Assembly: GCA_902627045.1 (NCBI GenBank)
Contig: CACOHP010000005.1
Coordinates: 1-48,546 of the forward strand
Reading direction: 5' to 3'
Length of the DNA: 48,546 bases
Source of the DNA: an uncultured Pelagibacteraceae bacterium
GTDB lineage: Bacteria > Pseudomonadota > Alphaproteobacteria > Pelagibacterales > Pelagibacteraceae
Positions 8,312-15,727 of the stretch are shown here, in pieces. The notes under the pieces are model-generated. The model was not told the origin of the DNA. It saw only the letters and a list, made by a program, of their open reading frames with translations, and made no database searches. The translations under genes were made by a program, and so were the position numbers. Numbering within the stretch: position 1 is the first letter of the stretch; each line of letters opens with the position of its first letter.

Positions 8312-9362
8312 AAATTTTTTTGAAATAAATAACGTCACCTTTGCTATTGGTGGAATGAATAAAGTTACTGATGCAAACATTCATATAAAAAATGAAGGAG
8401 AAATAATTTGTATACTAGGTCCTTCAGGAATAGGAAAAACCACAATACTCAGAACAATAGCAGGTCTAGAAAAAATTAATAAAGGACAAATAATTTTAAA
8501 AGATAAAATTATTTCTTCAGATAAAACTCATCTAGAACCTGAAAAAAGAAATATAGCTTTATCTTTTCAAGAGAACTCTTTGTTTCCTCATTATACGGTG
8601 GATAAAAATATCCATCTTGGTCTCAAGAAAAATTCAATTAAAGACAAAAGTATTGATTCTAATGAAATAATAAAAATTTTAAATATTTCTAATATTCTTA
8701 ATAAATATCCACATCAAATAAGTGCCGGTGAAGCTCAACGTGCCTCTCTAGCGAGATCTTTAATTTCTCAACCAGATCTTTTGTTACTAGATGAGCCACT
8801 TTCAAATGTTGATCAAAGTTTTAAGGAGGATATTCAAGTCGCACTTAAGCAGATTCTTAAAAAGAGTAAGATTTCAACTATCGTAGTAACCCACGACTCT
8901 TATGAGGCTTTTTATCTTGGTGATAAATGTGCTCTAATTTTGAATGGTGAAGTAAAGCAGTTTGATGATCCTTATAATGTTTATCATTTTCCAAACTCAG
9001 TTGAGGTTGTTAATTTTCTAAATAGAGGAATATTGCTCCCAGCTAAAGTGACAGGTGGAAATTCATTAGAAAATGATGATTTAGGGATTATTAAAGGGAA
9101 ATTTATCAAACATTATCCAAATGGATCCAATGTTCAATTGTTACTTCAGCCAGAGGACTTAGAGCATGATGATGATAGTAATTTAAAGTTGGAGGTAGTT
9201 GATAGAAAATTTAGAGGAACAAATTTTATTTATACATTAAGGACTCCAAGTAATAGATTAATACCGGTTGCAGTTCATACACACCATTGGGAACAACATG
9301 AAATTAATGAGAAATTTGGCATTAAGAGACCAATTGAGCTTGAACATATAGTTTGCTTCTAA
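8304..9362 (+). CDS. fbpC: Ferric iron ABC transporter ATP-binding protein
   Basis: A 352-residue ABC ATPase. Walker A is GPSGIGKTT (about 39-47), the signature is ISAGEAQRASLARSL (a SAGEAQ variant of LSGGQ), and Walker B is LLLLDEPLSNVD. VVTHDSYEAF is the H-loop. A C-terminal regulatory domain (about 240-352) includes QPEDL, as in FbpC/PotA-like ATPases. Start is GTG at 8304, overlapping the permease stop. It energises the iron importer and is presumably under the same Fur-type control. Confidence 0.92.
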   Translation: MSKNFFEINNVTFAIGGMNKVTDANIHIKNEGEIICILGPSGIGKTTILRTIAGLEKINKGQIILKDKIISSDKTHLEPEKRNIALSFQENSLFPHYTVDKNIHLGLKKNSIKDKSIDSNEIIKILNISNILNKYPHQISAGEAQRASLARSLISQPDLLLLDEPLSNVDQSFKEDIQVALKQILKKSKISTIVVTHDSYEAFYLGDKCALILNGEVKQFDDPYNVYHFPNSVEVVNFLNRGILLPAKVTGGNSLENDDLGIIKGKFIKHYPNGSNVQLLLQPEDLEHDDDSNLKLEVVDRKFRGTNFIYTLRTPSNRLIPVAVHTHHWEQHEINEKFGIKRPIELEHIVCF

Positions 9363-9383
9363 TAAACATAATTCCTCACAATA

Positions 9384-10085
9384 ATGAAAAGTAGTTTAGA
9401 AATTTTTTTTAAGGGAGTAATAGATGTAAGTCCTTTGATGATACCAGTTGTTCCCTTTGGATTAATATTTGGAATTTTAGCAATAGATATAGGGTTTAGC
9501 CCATTAACAACTATGGGTATGTCATTGATAATTTTTGGTGGTGCTTCTCAAATCGTCCTTTTACAACTTTTTTCTGGAGGAGCTTCTTCTTTAGTAATCA
9601 TTAGCTCTGTTGGTGCAGTAAATTCACGTCATCTACTTTATGGTGCTGTTGTTTCAGAACATGTTTCAGATTTAAAAATGGTATGGAAAATTTTAATTTC
9701 ATATTTTCTTATAGATCAAGCATTTGCAAGATCTAATGATTATTTAAAAAAAAGTAATGAAAAAAATAAACACTTTCACTTAATTGGTGGTGGAGCTACT
9801 TGCTGGGTAATTTGGCAGTCCACAACTCTTTTAGGGATATTATTGGGAGCAGCTATTCCAGAAAAACTAGGTTTAAGTTTTGCTGTGCCATTAACTTTTA
9901 TTGCAATATTAGTAAATGATTTTAGAAAAATTTTAAATTTAATTGTAATCATTGTCTCTGGTTTAGTTGCAACTTTAGGTTTTAATTTAATTCCATATAA
10001 AGCTTATGTAATAGTAGCAGCTTTAGCTGGTTTATTTACAGCGATGATTTTAACAAAAGTAATAGGAAAAAAAAATAATGAGTGA
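9384..10085 (+). CDS. azlC: AzlC family branched-chain amino acid exporter subunit
   Basis: A 233-residue membrane protein of the AzlC (COG1296) family, with the family-typical PLMIPVVPFGLIFGILA, FGGASQIVLLQL and NSRHLLYGA segments and about five to seven hydrophobic helices. With AzlD it forms a two-subunit exporter of branched-chain amino acids or related compounds. It starts 21 bases after the iron ATPase gene, so it could share that transcript. It overlaps azlD by 8 bases. The physiological substrate is not shown by the sequence. Confidence 0.92.
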   Translation: MKSSLEIFFKGVIDVSPLMIPVVPFGLIFGILAIDIGFSPLTTMGMSLIIFGGASQIVLLQLFSGGASSLVIISSVGAVNSRHLLYGAVVSEHVSDLKMVWKILISYFLIDQAFARSNDYLKKSNEKNKHFHLIGGGATCWVIWQSTTLLGILLGAAIPEKLGLSFAVPLTFIAILVNDFRKILNLIVIIVSGLVATLGFNLIPYKAYVIVAALAGLFTAMILTKVIGKKNNE

Positions 10086-10392
10086 TTGGACACTAATTTT
10101 CTTTTGTGGGGCTATTACTTATCTAACTCGTTTTTTAATGATAGCCATTCTTAAAAAGGAAATGTTCAATGACAGGATTAGAGAAGTCTTATCATATGTG
10201 CCCTCGGCAATATTTCCTGCAATTATATTTCCAGCTATTTTTTTAGATAATTTTGGACAATTTCAATTTGAGGATAATCCAAAAATTTTAGCAGCAGCAA
10301 TTGCCGTAATCGTTGGTGTTTTGAGTAGAAATATTATTGCGACAATTTTCTCTGGACTAGCGTCTTACTGGTTCTTAATTTTTGTAGTATAG
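10078..10392 (+). CDS. azlD: AzlD family branched-chain amino acid exporter subunit
   Basis: A 104-residue protein with about four membrane helices, the usual AzlD size. It begins with a short DWTLIFFCGAITYLTRF helix and contains YVPSAIFPAIIFPAIF, a family signature. The start overlaps the end of azlC, which is the normal arrangement for this partner pair. The gene is followed by the thioredoxin-like gene after 6 bases. Confidence 0.9.
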   Translation: MSDWTLIFFCGAITYLTRFLMIAILKKEMFNDRIREVLSYVPSAIFPAIIFPAIFLDNFGQFQFEDNPKILAAAIAVIVGVLSRNIIATIFSGLASYWFLIFVV

Positions 10393-10398
10393 AATTGG

Positions 10399-10767
10399 AT
10401 GAAAAAAATTTTAATATTAATTTTGTGGGCTATAGCTTTTAGCGCCAACGCGTTAGAGAAAAAAACAACTTTTGATAAGAAATTATTTGATAAGGCTCAA
10501 TCTGAAGGCAAGGTTGTAGTAATTAATTCTTGGATTGAATATTGCACTTCTTGTGCAAGTCAAATGAAAGCACTAAAACAATTAAAAAATGAATTTAAAA
10601 ATGTTGAGTATTATGCATTCGAGGTAACTAATAGAGAAATTGCTAAATTACTTGACGTCCAGTATCAAACTACTTTATTGATCTTCAAAAATAATAAAGA
10701 GGTTCACAGAAGTATAGGGGTGACCAACAAAGACGCGATTTATAAAGTTATAAAGTCCTCTATCTAG
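10399..10767 (+). CDS. Exported thioredoxin-fold protein
   Basis: A 122-residue protein with a signal peptide (MKKILILILWAIAFSANA) and a thioredoxin fold. The active site is CTSC (C49, C52) in WIEYCTSCASQMKAL. It resembles the C-terminal domain of DsbD and other periplasmic reductases rather than a cytoplasmic thioredoxin. Immediately downstream is a cupredoxin gene (13-base gap). A role in keeping a copper-site cysteine or an envelope protein reduced is therefore plausible, but inferred. Confidence 0.82.
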   Translation: MKKILILILWAIAFSANALEKKTTFDKKLFDKAQSEGKVVVINSWIEYCTSCASQMKALKQLKNEFKNVEYYAFEVTNREIAKLLDVQYQTTLLIFKNNKEVHRSIGVTNKDAIYKVIKSSI

Positions 10768-10780
10768 ACTAAGAAAATTA

Positions 10781-11284
10781 ATGAAAATATTTATATCAAT
10801 AATCATTCTAACGCTTTTTAGTTCATTTTCTTATGCTGATAAGAATATGAAAATTGGCTCTAAAGGAAAAGAAGGCGATGTAACTCGAGTTATAAAAGTG
10901 GCGATGTATGATAATTATTATGAACCCAGTTCTTTTAAAATAAAAGCTGGTGAAACAATCAAATTTGAAGTTGAAAATTTAGGTGAACTTGTTCACGAAT
11001 TTAATATTGCAAATAAAATGATGCACATAAAACATCAACCAGAAATGCAAAAAATGGTTGAGAATGAGATACTATTAGCTGACTCTATTGATAAAGTTAA
11101 AATGAAAAAAATGGCTAAAATGGATAAGGCCATGGGTCATTCCCACAGTAATAGTGTTTTATTGGAACCAAAACAAAAAGGGAATATAATTTGGAAGTTT
11201 GATAATGCTGTTAATATAGAAATAGCATGTAATGTGCCTGGACATTATCAAGTTGGAATGATCGCTAAAGTTGATATAAATTAA
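10781..11284 (+). CDS. Periplasmic cupredoxin-domain copper-binding protein
   Basis: A 167-residue exported protein (signal peptide about 1-19, ending SYA). The cupredoxin fold has type-1 copper ligands consistent with H72 in LVHEFNI and C150, H155 and M160 in ACNVPGHYQVGM. Between the ligands lies a Met/Lys/His-rich insert (about 80-122, with many M and ending GHSHS) that could bind extra copper. It resembles the plastocyanin/azurin-like COG4454 group. It lies in a tight run with an exported thioredoxin and a DUF4396 membrane protein, suggesting a copper-handling set. Confidence 0.88.
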   Translation: MKIFISIIILTLFSSFSYADKNMKIGSKGKEGDVTRVIKVAMYDNYYEPSSFKIKAGETIKFEVENLGELVHEFNIANKMMHIKHQPEMQKMVENEILLADSIDKVKMKKMAKMDKAMGHSHSNSVLLEPKQKGNIIWKFDNAVNIEIACNVPGHYQVGMIAKVDIN

Positions 11285-11288
11285 CTTA

Positions 11289-11735
11289 ATGGACAATGCA
11301 GTTAATGCCAATTTTAATTGGTCATGTAAACATACATGGAAAAGAAGTGCCAAAAATACCGGCTGGTGTTTACTAGGCTGTGCGATAGGTGATTTTGGAA
11401 CCATTTTATTTTTTCAACTTACAAAAATACCATTTCCAATTATGGGAATCATGGTTCTCGCAATTCTAAATGGTCTAATTACAAGTATTATTTTAGAAAC
11501 AATAATCTTAATAAGACAAAACTTTAACTTCTCAAAAGCCTTAAAGACAGCAATGGGAATGAGTTTTATATCAATGATAAGTATGGAAATTACCATGAAC
11601 CTTACTGATTACTTTTTAACAGGCGGTGCCATTCTTACTTGGTGGGTAGTTCCAATTATGCTATTTGTTGGTTTTCTTACTCCTTGGCCATATAACTATT
11701 GGCGACTAAAAAAGTATAATATTGCGTGTCATTAA
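11289..11735 (+). CDS. DUF4396 domain membrane protein
   Basis: A 148-residue membrane protein with about four hydrophobic helices. Family-typical segments are WKRSAKNTGWCLLGCAIGDF near the start, MSFISMISMEITMNLTDY in the middle and FLTPWPYNYWRLKKY at the end. The family has no established function but often sits next to cupredoxin or metal-handling genes, as here (4 bases after the cupredoxin gene). Several Cys/His residues at the N-terminus and the C-terminal CH could bind metal. Its last codons overlap the methyltransferase start by 10 bases. Confidence 0.8.
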   Translation: MDNAVNANFNWSCKHTWKRSAKNTGWCLLGCAIGDFGTILFFQLTKIPFPIMGIMVLAILNGLITSIILETIILIRQNFNFSKALKTAMGMSFISMISMEITMNLTDYFLTGGAILTWWVVPIMLFVGFLTPWPYNYWRLKKYNIACH

Positions 11736-12433
11736 AAAATTGGGATAATAAAACCTGGCTTTCATCAAATTCATATATAAAATCTTTTAATAAATTTTTA
11801 ACAAAACAAGTTGAATTAAACAAAAATAGTAAAATTCTAGATATTGGCTGTGGTAGGGGCAAAATTTTAGGAAGCCTATCACAAAAATTAAGCCTAAAGA
11901 AAAAACCAATAGGCATAGATATAGAGAAACATAAAGATAGAGATAAAAGAATAATCTTTAAAAAAATTGATGCGCTAAGATTTTTAAAGAGAAATAAAAA
12001 AACATTTGATTTAATCTTAATAAAACAAACTATTCATCTGTTCAAAGTTAAAGATATTAAAAATACTCTTAAACTTTCAAAATCATTACTAAATCCAAAT
12101 GGTAAAATTTTAATTTTTACTTTGGATCCAATTAACAACGAAATTCCAACATTCTCAGCAATGAAGAAAAAACTAAAAAAAGCCCTAAAAAGGGACAAAA
12201 AAATAATTCAATCAATTTCATTTTTATTCAAAGGAAAGCTTATCAAGGGATTTAGTTATAAAGTTAAAATTTCTAGGGAAAGATATATGGAAATGGTTAA
12301 TAGCAAATACATATCGGTATTATTGGGAATGAGCCAAAAAACAATATTTAGAGGTTTAGACGAAATAAAGAGTAAATTTAAAAAACAAATATTTTTTAAA
12401 GATAAATTGATTTGTTTAGTTTTAAAGAAATAG
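11726..12433 (+). CDS. Class I SAM-dependent methyltransferase
   Basis: A 235-residue protein with the SAM-binding motif ILDIGCGRGKILG (about 37-49), an acidic motif II (PIGIDIE) and the post-motif LILIKQTIHLF. Start is GTG at 11726 inside the end of the DUF4396 gene, so translation is coupled. The C-terminal half is very Lys-rich and has no recognised substrate domain. Nothing in the sequence gives the substrate. It is the last gene of the azlC-to-methyltransferase run and is followed by a terminator-like hairpin array. Confidence 0.8.
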   Translation: MSLKNWDNKTWLSSNSYIKSFNKFLTKQVELNKNSKILDIGCGRGKILGSLSQKLSLKKKPIGIDIEKHKDRDKRIIFKKIDALRFLKRNKKTFDLILIKQTIHLFKVKDIKNTLKLSKSLLNPNGKILIFTLDPINNEIPTFSAMKKKLKKALKRDKKIIQSISFLFKGKLIKGFSYKVKISRERYMEMVNSKYISVLLGMSQKTIFRGLDEIKSKFKKQIFFKDKLICLVLKK

Positions 12434-12440
12434 AGATGTA

Positions 12441-12531
12441 AATTTAGGGGTTCGCTCTTTAGCTATTTAACCAAAAGAGCTCCCCTAAGTTGCCTTTCTG
12501 GCATTAAGTCCGAATGGACTTTATGTTTTTT
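12441..12531 (+). terminator. Three-hairpin array ending in a T-run (terminator or small RNA)
   Basis: Three stem-loops follow one another. First, TAGGGG (12445-12450) pairs with CCCCTA (12482-12487) and, inside it, GCTCTTT (12454-12460) with AAAGAGC (12474-12480). Second, TGCC (12491-12494) pairs with GGCA (12500-12503). Third, AAGTCC (12506-12511) pairs with GGACTT (12516-12521), followed after four bases by TTTTTT (12526-12531). The end resembles an intrinsic terminator for the methyltransferase operon. Three hairpins are more than a terminator needs, so a structured small RNA of about 90 nt is possible. Confidence 0.55.
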
Positions 12532-12547
12532 GTTTATGTTTTTATGA

Positions 12548-12561
12548 AGTATGAAAATACT
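12548..12561. other. Short hairpin with GAAA loop
   Basis: AGTAT (12548-12552) and ATACT (12557-12561) form a perfect 5-bp stem closing a GAAA tetraloop on the plus strand. It is part of the stem-loop-rich stretch 12441-12693 that lacks an obvious gene. Confidence 0.4.
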
Positions 12562-12564
12562 CAG

Positions 12565-12591
12565 CTAAGTATCAGGTGGTTTTTGATTCAT
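12565..12591 (-). CDS. Possible 8-residue ORF with a perfect ribosome site
   Basis: On the minus strand AAGGAGG (12606-12600) stands 8 bases before ATG (12591). The ORF encodes MNQKPPDT and stops at TAG. A Shine-Dalgarno sequence this complete is rare among the genes in this window. The ORF is too short to be a normal protein; a leader peptide or a fortuitous site are the alternatives. Confidence 0.25.
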   Translation of the reverse strand: MNQKPPDT

Positions 12592-12626
12592 TAAAGCTAC
12601 CTCCTTAATCACAAGAATAAATTTTG

Positions 12627-12693
12627 CACTGGTTGTAATCAATAAATTTATTTAGATTTTATGAAAATAAATTTCTTGAATACAACCTAAGTG
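12627..12693. other. Long imperfect stem-loop
   Basis: A 67-base fold: CACT (12627-12630) with AGTG (12690-12693), GGTTGTA (12631-12637) with TACAACC (12681-12687), and AAATTTATTT (12644-12653) with AAATAAATTT (12665-12674). The two main helices are separated by a symmetric 6x6 internal loop, and the terminal loop is 11 bases. It lies between the methyltransferase terminator and the 59-residue membrane ORF. It may be a small RNA, a 5' UTR element for that ORF or an mRNA end. Confidence 0.5.
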
Positions 12694-12782
12694 TTTAATA
12701 GTATTCCCGCATCTAAAATAATTTCACCTATTAATAGAAAATTTTGTTTGCTTAAATAGTAGATATAGCTAAAGTTTTATTC

Positions 12783-12962
12783 GTGAAATATATTAATGGT
12801 ATCGTTAAATTAATTGTAAGTTTAATTGTTTCTACAATTATTATTTACGCAATAAATATAATTGCAGGATTTGCAGGAGCAGATTATTCTTTTAGCCATG
12901 GTGAAACTTTTGTAATTTGGATATTAATGGCAATATTAGTTAACAATTGTTTTAATAAATAA
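12783..12962 (+). CDS. Small 59-residue membrane protein (hypothetical)
   Basis: ORF from GTG at 12783 to TAA at 12962. The product has two hydrophobic segments, about residues 6-31 (IVKLIVSLIVSTIIIYAI and on) and about 42-55 (TFVIWILMAILV), joined by a polar loop with AGADYSFSHGE. No clear Shine-Dalgarno sequence precedes it and the family is not recognised. Its two-helix pattern and the otherwise empty gap support it as a real small membrane protein. It ends two bases before the end of the convergent dioxygenase gene. Confidence 0.5.
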   Translation: MKYINGIVKLIVSLIVSTIIIYAINIIAGFAGADYSFSHGETFVIWILMAILVNNCFNK

Positions 12963-12964
12963 TA

Positions 12965-14065
12965 TTAAATATTAAATTTTCTTTTCAGATGCTTAATTTT
13001 TCCCTCGGTACTATCATAATCTATATAACAACCTTGAAGAAATCTATTACCCTCATTAGCATTGAAAGATGTCCTTCCATGAAGAAGTCGATAATTGTCC
13101 ATCATTAATAAATCTCCAGTAAGAAGTTTAAATTCTATCCTATATTTATCAGAATTGTACAATTCAGAAATTTTATTTCTTGCTTTATAAAAAATATCCA
13201 ATCTGTCTTTATCAATTAATGGAACAAAATCTAATCTTGGACTAAATCTTACTTGTTTAAAATTTTTATCTTCATCTAATTCAATCATCTCAGCCCAATT
13301 TTCTAATACAACATCTTTATCTATAAATTGATATTTTACTTTGACCTCAGTCAAAATCTTATGGTATTCAGGGTATCTTTCTTTTAATTCCTCTGTAACT
13401 GTAAAACCATCCACCAAAGTAGAATTTCCTCCTTTAACATCATTTTCAATACAATGTAATATCTGAATACACGGAACGGGATTTCTATAAGGATTATCAG
13501 TATGAGGCGCTAAAGGCAAAGAAGTGTAGGCAAGATCATTAGGATTTGGTTTTGATTTTACATTAAAAAACTCACCAAAATTTGTTCTTCTTATACTACC
13601 TATAGAATTTGCAAATTTTACTAAGAAATTATTTTCGGTCGGTACATTTTTGAAAATGACAAAACCATATTTATAAAAACTTACTAAAGCTTCATACATT
13701 ATTTTTTCTTCAAAAATGTTTTCACTAAACTGAAAATTATTCAGGCCTTTTAAAGAGGAGTCCCATTTAGTTTTTTTTATAAATTTAATATCATTATTAC
13801 CCGGGTATTCTTGAAAAATACTTTGAATGGTAATTTTTGTTTCAACTCCATCAGTAAAAGAAATTTCTAAAAATTCATCAGTTAAATTTACTTTATTTAT
13901 CTTAATATCCTGCTTCAGTGTTGTTGGATCAAATAATCTTTGTTGGGTGCCTTTATCTACGAAATCTTTACCGTTTACTCTCTCTCTTAACCAGAATGGG
14001 TGTATTTCTTTTTTTAACCCCTGATTTTCAAAAAAAACTTTATTATTTGAAAGTTCAATTTTCAT
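12965..14065 (-). CDS. Gamma-butyrobetaine dioxygenase-like 2OG-Fe(II) oxygenase
   Basis: A 366-residue TauD/TfdA-superfamily enzyme with the two-domain layout of gamma-butyrobetaine and trimethyllysine dioxygenases. An N-terminal DUF971-type domain covers about 15-85 (IHPFWLRERV, RLFDP) and the catalytic domain runs from about 125. The HxD iron motif is H188/D190 in PLAPHTDNPYRNP, and the distal His is in NYRLLHGRTSF. The reaction would be 2-oxoglutarate-dependent hydroxylation of a betaine, leading to carnitine if the substrate is gamma-butyrobetaine. In this organism it may act on other quaternary amines. No carnitine operon surrounds it. Confidence 0.82.
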   Translation of the reverse strand: MKIELSNNKVFFENQGLKKEIHPFWLRERVNGKDFVDKGTQQRLFDPTTLKQDIKINKVNLTDEFLEISFTDGVETKITIQSIFQEYPGNNDIKFIKKTKWDSSLKGLNNFQFSENIFEEKIMYEALVSFYKYGFVIFKNVPTENNFLVKFANSIGSIRRTNFGEFFNVKSKPNPNDLAYTSLPLAPHTDNPYRNPVPCIQILHCIENDVKGGNSTLVDGFTVTEELKERYPEYHKILTEVKVKYQFIDKDVVLENWAEMIELDEDKNFKQVRFSPRLDFVPLIDKDRLDIFYKARNKISELYNSDKYRIEFKLLTGDLLMMDNYRLLHGRTSFNANEGNRFLQGCYIDYDSTEGKIKHLKRKFNI

Positions 14066-14130
14066 AACGATTCCTATGATTATTTAAAATTTTACTTTAA
14101 TCAATACAAATTAAATTGTAATAGTCTCCT

Positions 14131-14934
14131 GTGACTAAATTAAAATCATCAGAATATAAAAAATACTCTAAATTTCTAAATAATTTAGCAAATAAACTCA
14201 CTAGATTTTATTTTTTGAAATTGAATAAACCATTTAAGGTTTCAAATAAATTGAAGGGAAAAGGTTATGACCCTGTTACTAAGGCAGATCTAGCTTTTGA
14301 AAAATTTATAAGAAAAGAGGTTAGTAATAAATTTCCCACTCATCAAATTATAGGCGAGGAATTTAAAAATAAAAAAACCAAAAGTGATTTTTCCTGGGTC
14401 ATTGACCCAATAGATGGCACAAGATCTTTTGTTATAGGTAACCCGACATGGAGTAACCTTATTTCATTAAATTACAAAGGGAGACCTTTTTTAGGTCTTG
14501 CAAACTTTCCCATTTTAAAGAAATATTATTTAAATGTCTCAAGTAATGTTGCATATGTTTATCAGAACAATAAAAAAAGAAAATTAAAAGTTAACTCTAA
14601 AGCAAATTTTAAGAATGTGAAATTATCTGCTGGATTTCATGGCAGTATTTCTTTAGATAAACAAAAAAAAATTCCTAAGATTTTAAAACTAATGCAATTT
14701 CCTTGCTCGGATGCTTTGAGCTATTCTCATTTTGCAGAAGGAAAGCTAGATGTTGTTTTACAATGTTCTAACAAAATTTGGGATATTCACCCACTTATTC
14801 CAATTATAAGAGCTGCTGGAGGAATTGTTACAACATGGAATAATAAAGATCCTTTAAAAGCTGGCAATATTATCTGCTCAGCAAATAAAAGTATTCACGA
14901 CAAATTTTTGAAAATATTAAGACCTATTATTTAA
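14131..14934 (+). CDS. hisN: Inositol-monophosphatase-family phosphatase, probable histidinol-phosphatase
   Basis: A 267-residue Mg-dependent phosphatase of the IMPase superfamily. The metal site is visible: GEE (E76, E77), DPIDGTRSF (D92, D95) and WDIHP near 214. GNPTWSNLISL after the DGT motif is closer to HisN-type histidinol-phosphatases than to CysQ or SuhB, so the last phosphatase step of histidine synthesis is the best guess. Inositol-phosphatase activity remains possible. Start is GTG at 14131. The stop interlocks with that of the convergent SMR gene (shared TTAA, 14931-14934). Confidence 0.75.
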   Translation: MTKLKSSEYKKYSKFLNNLANKLTRFYFLKLNKPFKVSNKLKGKGYDPVTKADLAFEKFIRKEVSNKFPTHQIIGEEFKNKKTKSDFSWVIDPIDGTRSFVIGNPTWSNLISLNYKGRPFLGLANFPILKKYYLNVSSNVAYVYQNNKKRKLKVNSKANFKNVKLSAGFHGSISLDKQKKIPKILKLMQFPCSDALSYSHFAEGKLDVVLQCSNKIWDIHPLIPIIRAAGGIVTTWNNKDPLKAGNIICSANKSIHDKFLKILRPII

Positions 14935-15266
14935 GTAGCCTTACCATAAGTGTTTAGTAAAATTACTCCGATTATAATTAAAGCGATACCAATAATACCG
15001 TAGATATTTGGCATTTGGTTATATTTAATTATTCCAAAAATAGCGATTGCAGTGATAGTTAATCCCCCATAAGTAGCATAAGTAAAACCAACCGGAATTA
15101 CTGACATAGCTTTCGAGAGAGAAAACATACAGATGCACATAAAGATCAGACATGCAATTGTGGGATTCAATTTTGTAAATCCATCTGAAATTTTGGCGAA
15201 ACTATTTGCGCTAATTCCAGTTAAAATCCCAAGAGTTAAAAAGACATAACCTGAAAAAATACTCAT
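14931..15266 (-). CDS. Small multidrug resistance (SMR)-like membrane protein lacking the key Glu
   Basis: A 111-residue, four-helix protein that aligns along its length with EmrE/QacE transporters. KISDGFTKLNPT matches EmrE KFSEGFTRLWPS, and SVIPVGFTYATYGGL matches the AYIPTGIAYAIWSG segment. In this alignment the membrane Glu14 essential for proton/drug exchange is replaced by Gly17 (ILTGISANSF), and the conserved Trp63 by Tyr. It is therefore probably not a standard drug/proton antiporter. A different substrate or a channel-like or chaperone role is possible. Last gene of a seven-gene minus-strand cluster. Confidence 0.75.
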   Translation of the reverse strand: MSIFSGYVFLTLGILTGISANSFAKISDGFTKLNPTIACLIFMCICMFSLSKAMSVIPVGFTYATYGGLTITAIAIFGIIKYNQMPNIYGIIGIALIIIGVILLNTYGKAT

Positions 15267-15280
15267 ACTTAAGATTATGA

Positions 15281-15502
15281 TTATTTAGTTATTTTATCTA
15301 CAAACTTTTTTGCAACTGGACCAACTAATAGCGCAGCAGTAATTGCTATTGGAAGGCCTACAACCCAAGCTTTAAAGAATCTTTTTATATAATCACTATC
15401 AAATCCAGTATTTACATAAGTAATAATTAAAGTCATTAGTAAACTCATTCCAAAACCCATTACCAATATAAACAAAAGATTAGAATATTTTTTTGGAAAC
15501 AT
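15281..15502 (-). CDS. DUF2798 family membrane protein
   Basis: A 73-residue protein with two membrane helices (about 9-31 and 46-65). It matches the DUF2798 pattern: N-terminal FILVMGFGMSLLMTLIITY, a central NTGF and FFKAWVVGLPIAITAALLV, ending with a basic tail. Function unknown. It lies between the SMR-like gene and another small membrane protein gene in the same cluster, with gaps of 14 and 6 bases. Confidence 0.75.
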   Translation of the reverse strand: MFPKKYSNLLFILVMGFGMSLLMTLIITYVNTGFDSDYIKRFFKAWVVGLPIAITAALLVGPVAKKFVDKITK

Positions 15503-15508
15503 AGAAAA

Positions 15509-15727
15509 TTATAAATCAAAAATTAAGAAATAAAAATAAATTACCCATAAAAAACAAGCTGCCATCGTTGCAAAAATTATTGTTACTCCAGTAGCTGTTT
15601 CATTTTTGTATTTTTTATTTACCTCTTTTCGCCATTTTTTTGGATAAAGAGGAATAGTCAACGCGTAGATGATTAAAAAAATATCAAGTGCAGTTATAGC
15701 TATACAAAGAAAAAGTAATTGACTCAC
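15509..15727 (-). CDS. Small two-helix membrane protein (hypothetical)
   Basis: A 72-residue protein with a helix at about 3-26, a basic loop (PLYPKKWRKEVNKKYKN) and a second helix at about 47-70. No family is recognised. Its start directly abuts the stop of the SnoaL-like gene (adjacent coordinates), indicating translational coupling within the cluster. Confidence 0.65.
   Translation of the reverse strand: MSQLLFLCIAITALDIFLIIYALTIPLYPKKWRKEVNKKYKNETATGVTIIFATMAACFLWVIYFYFLIFDL

Noticed and set aside
12434-12780. Known housekeeping RNA (tmRNA, SRP RNA, 6S, RNase P) or SAM/glycine riboswitch
   Set aside because: None of the conserved cores I know of these RNAs is visible, and the nearest downstream gene is not a typical riboswitch target.
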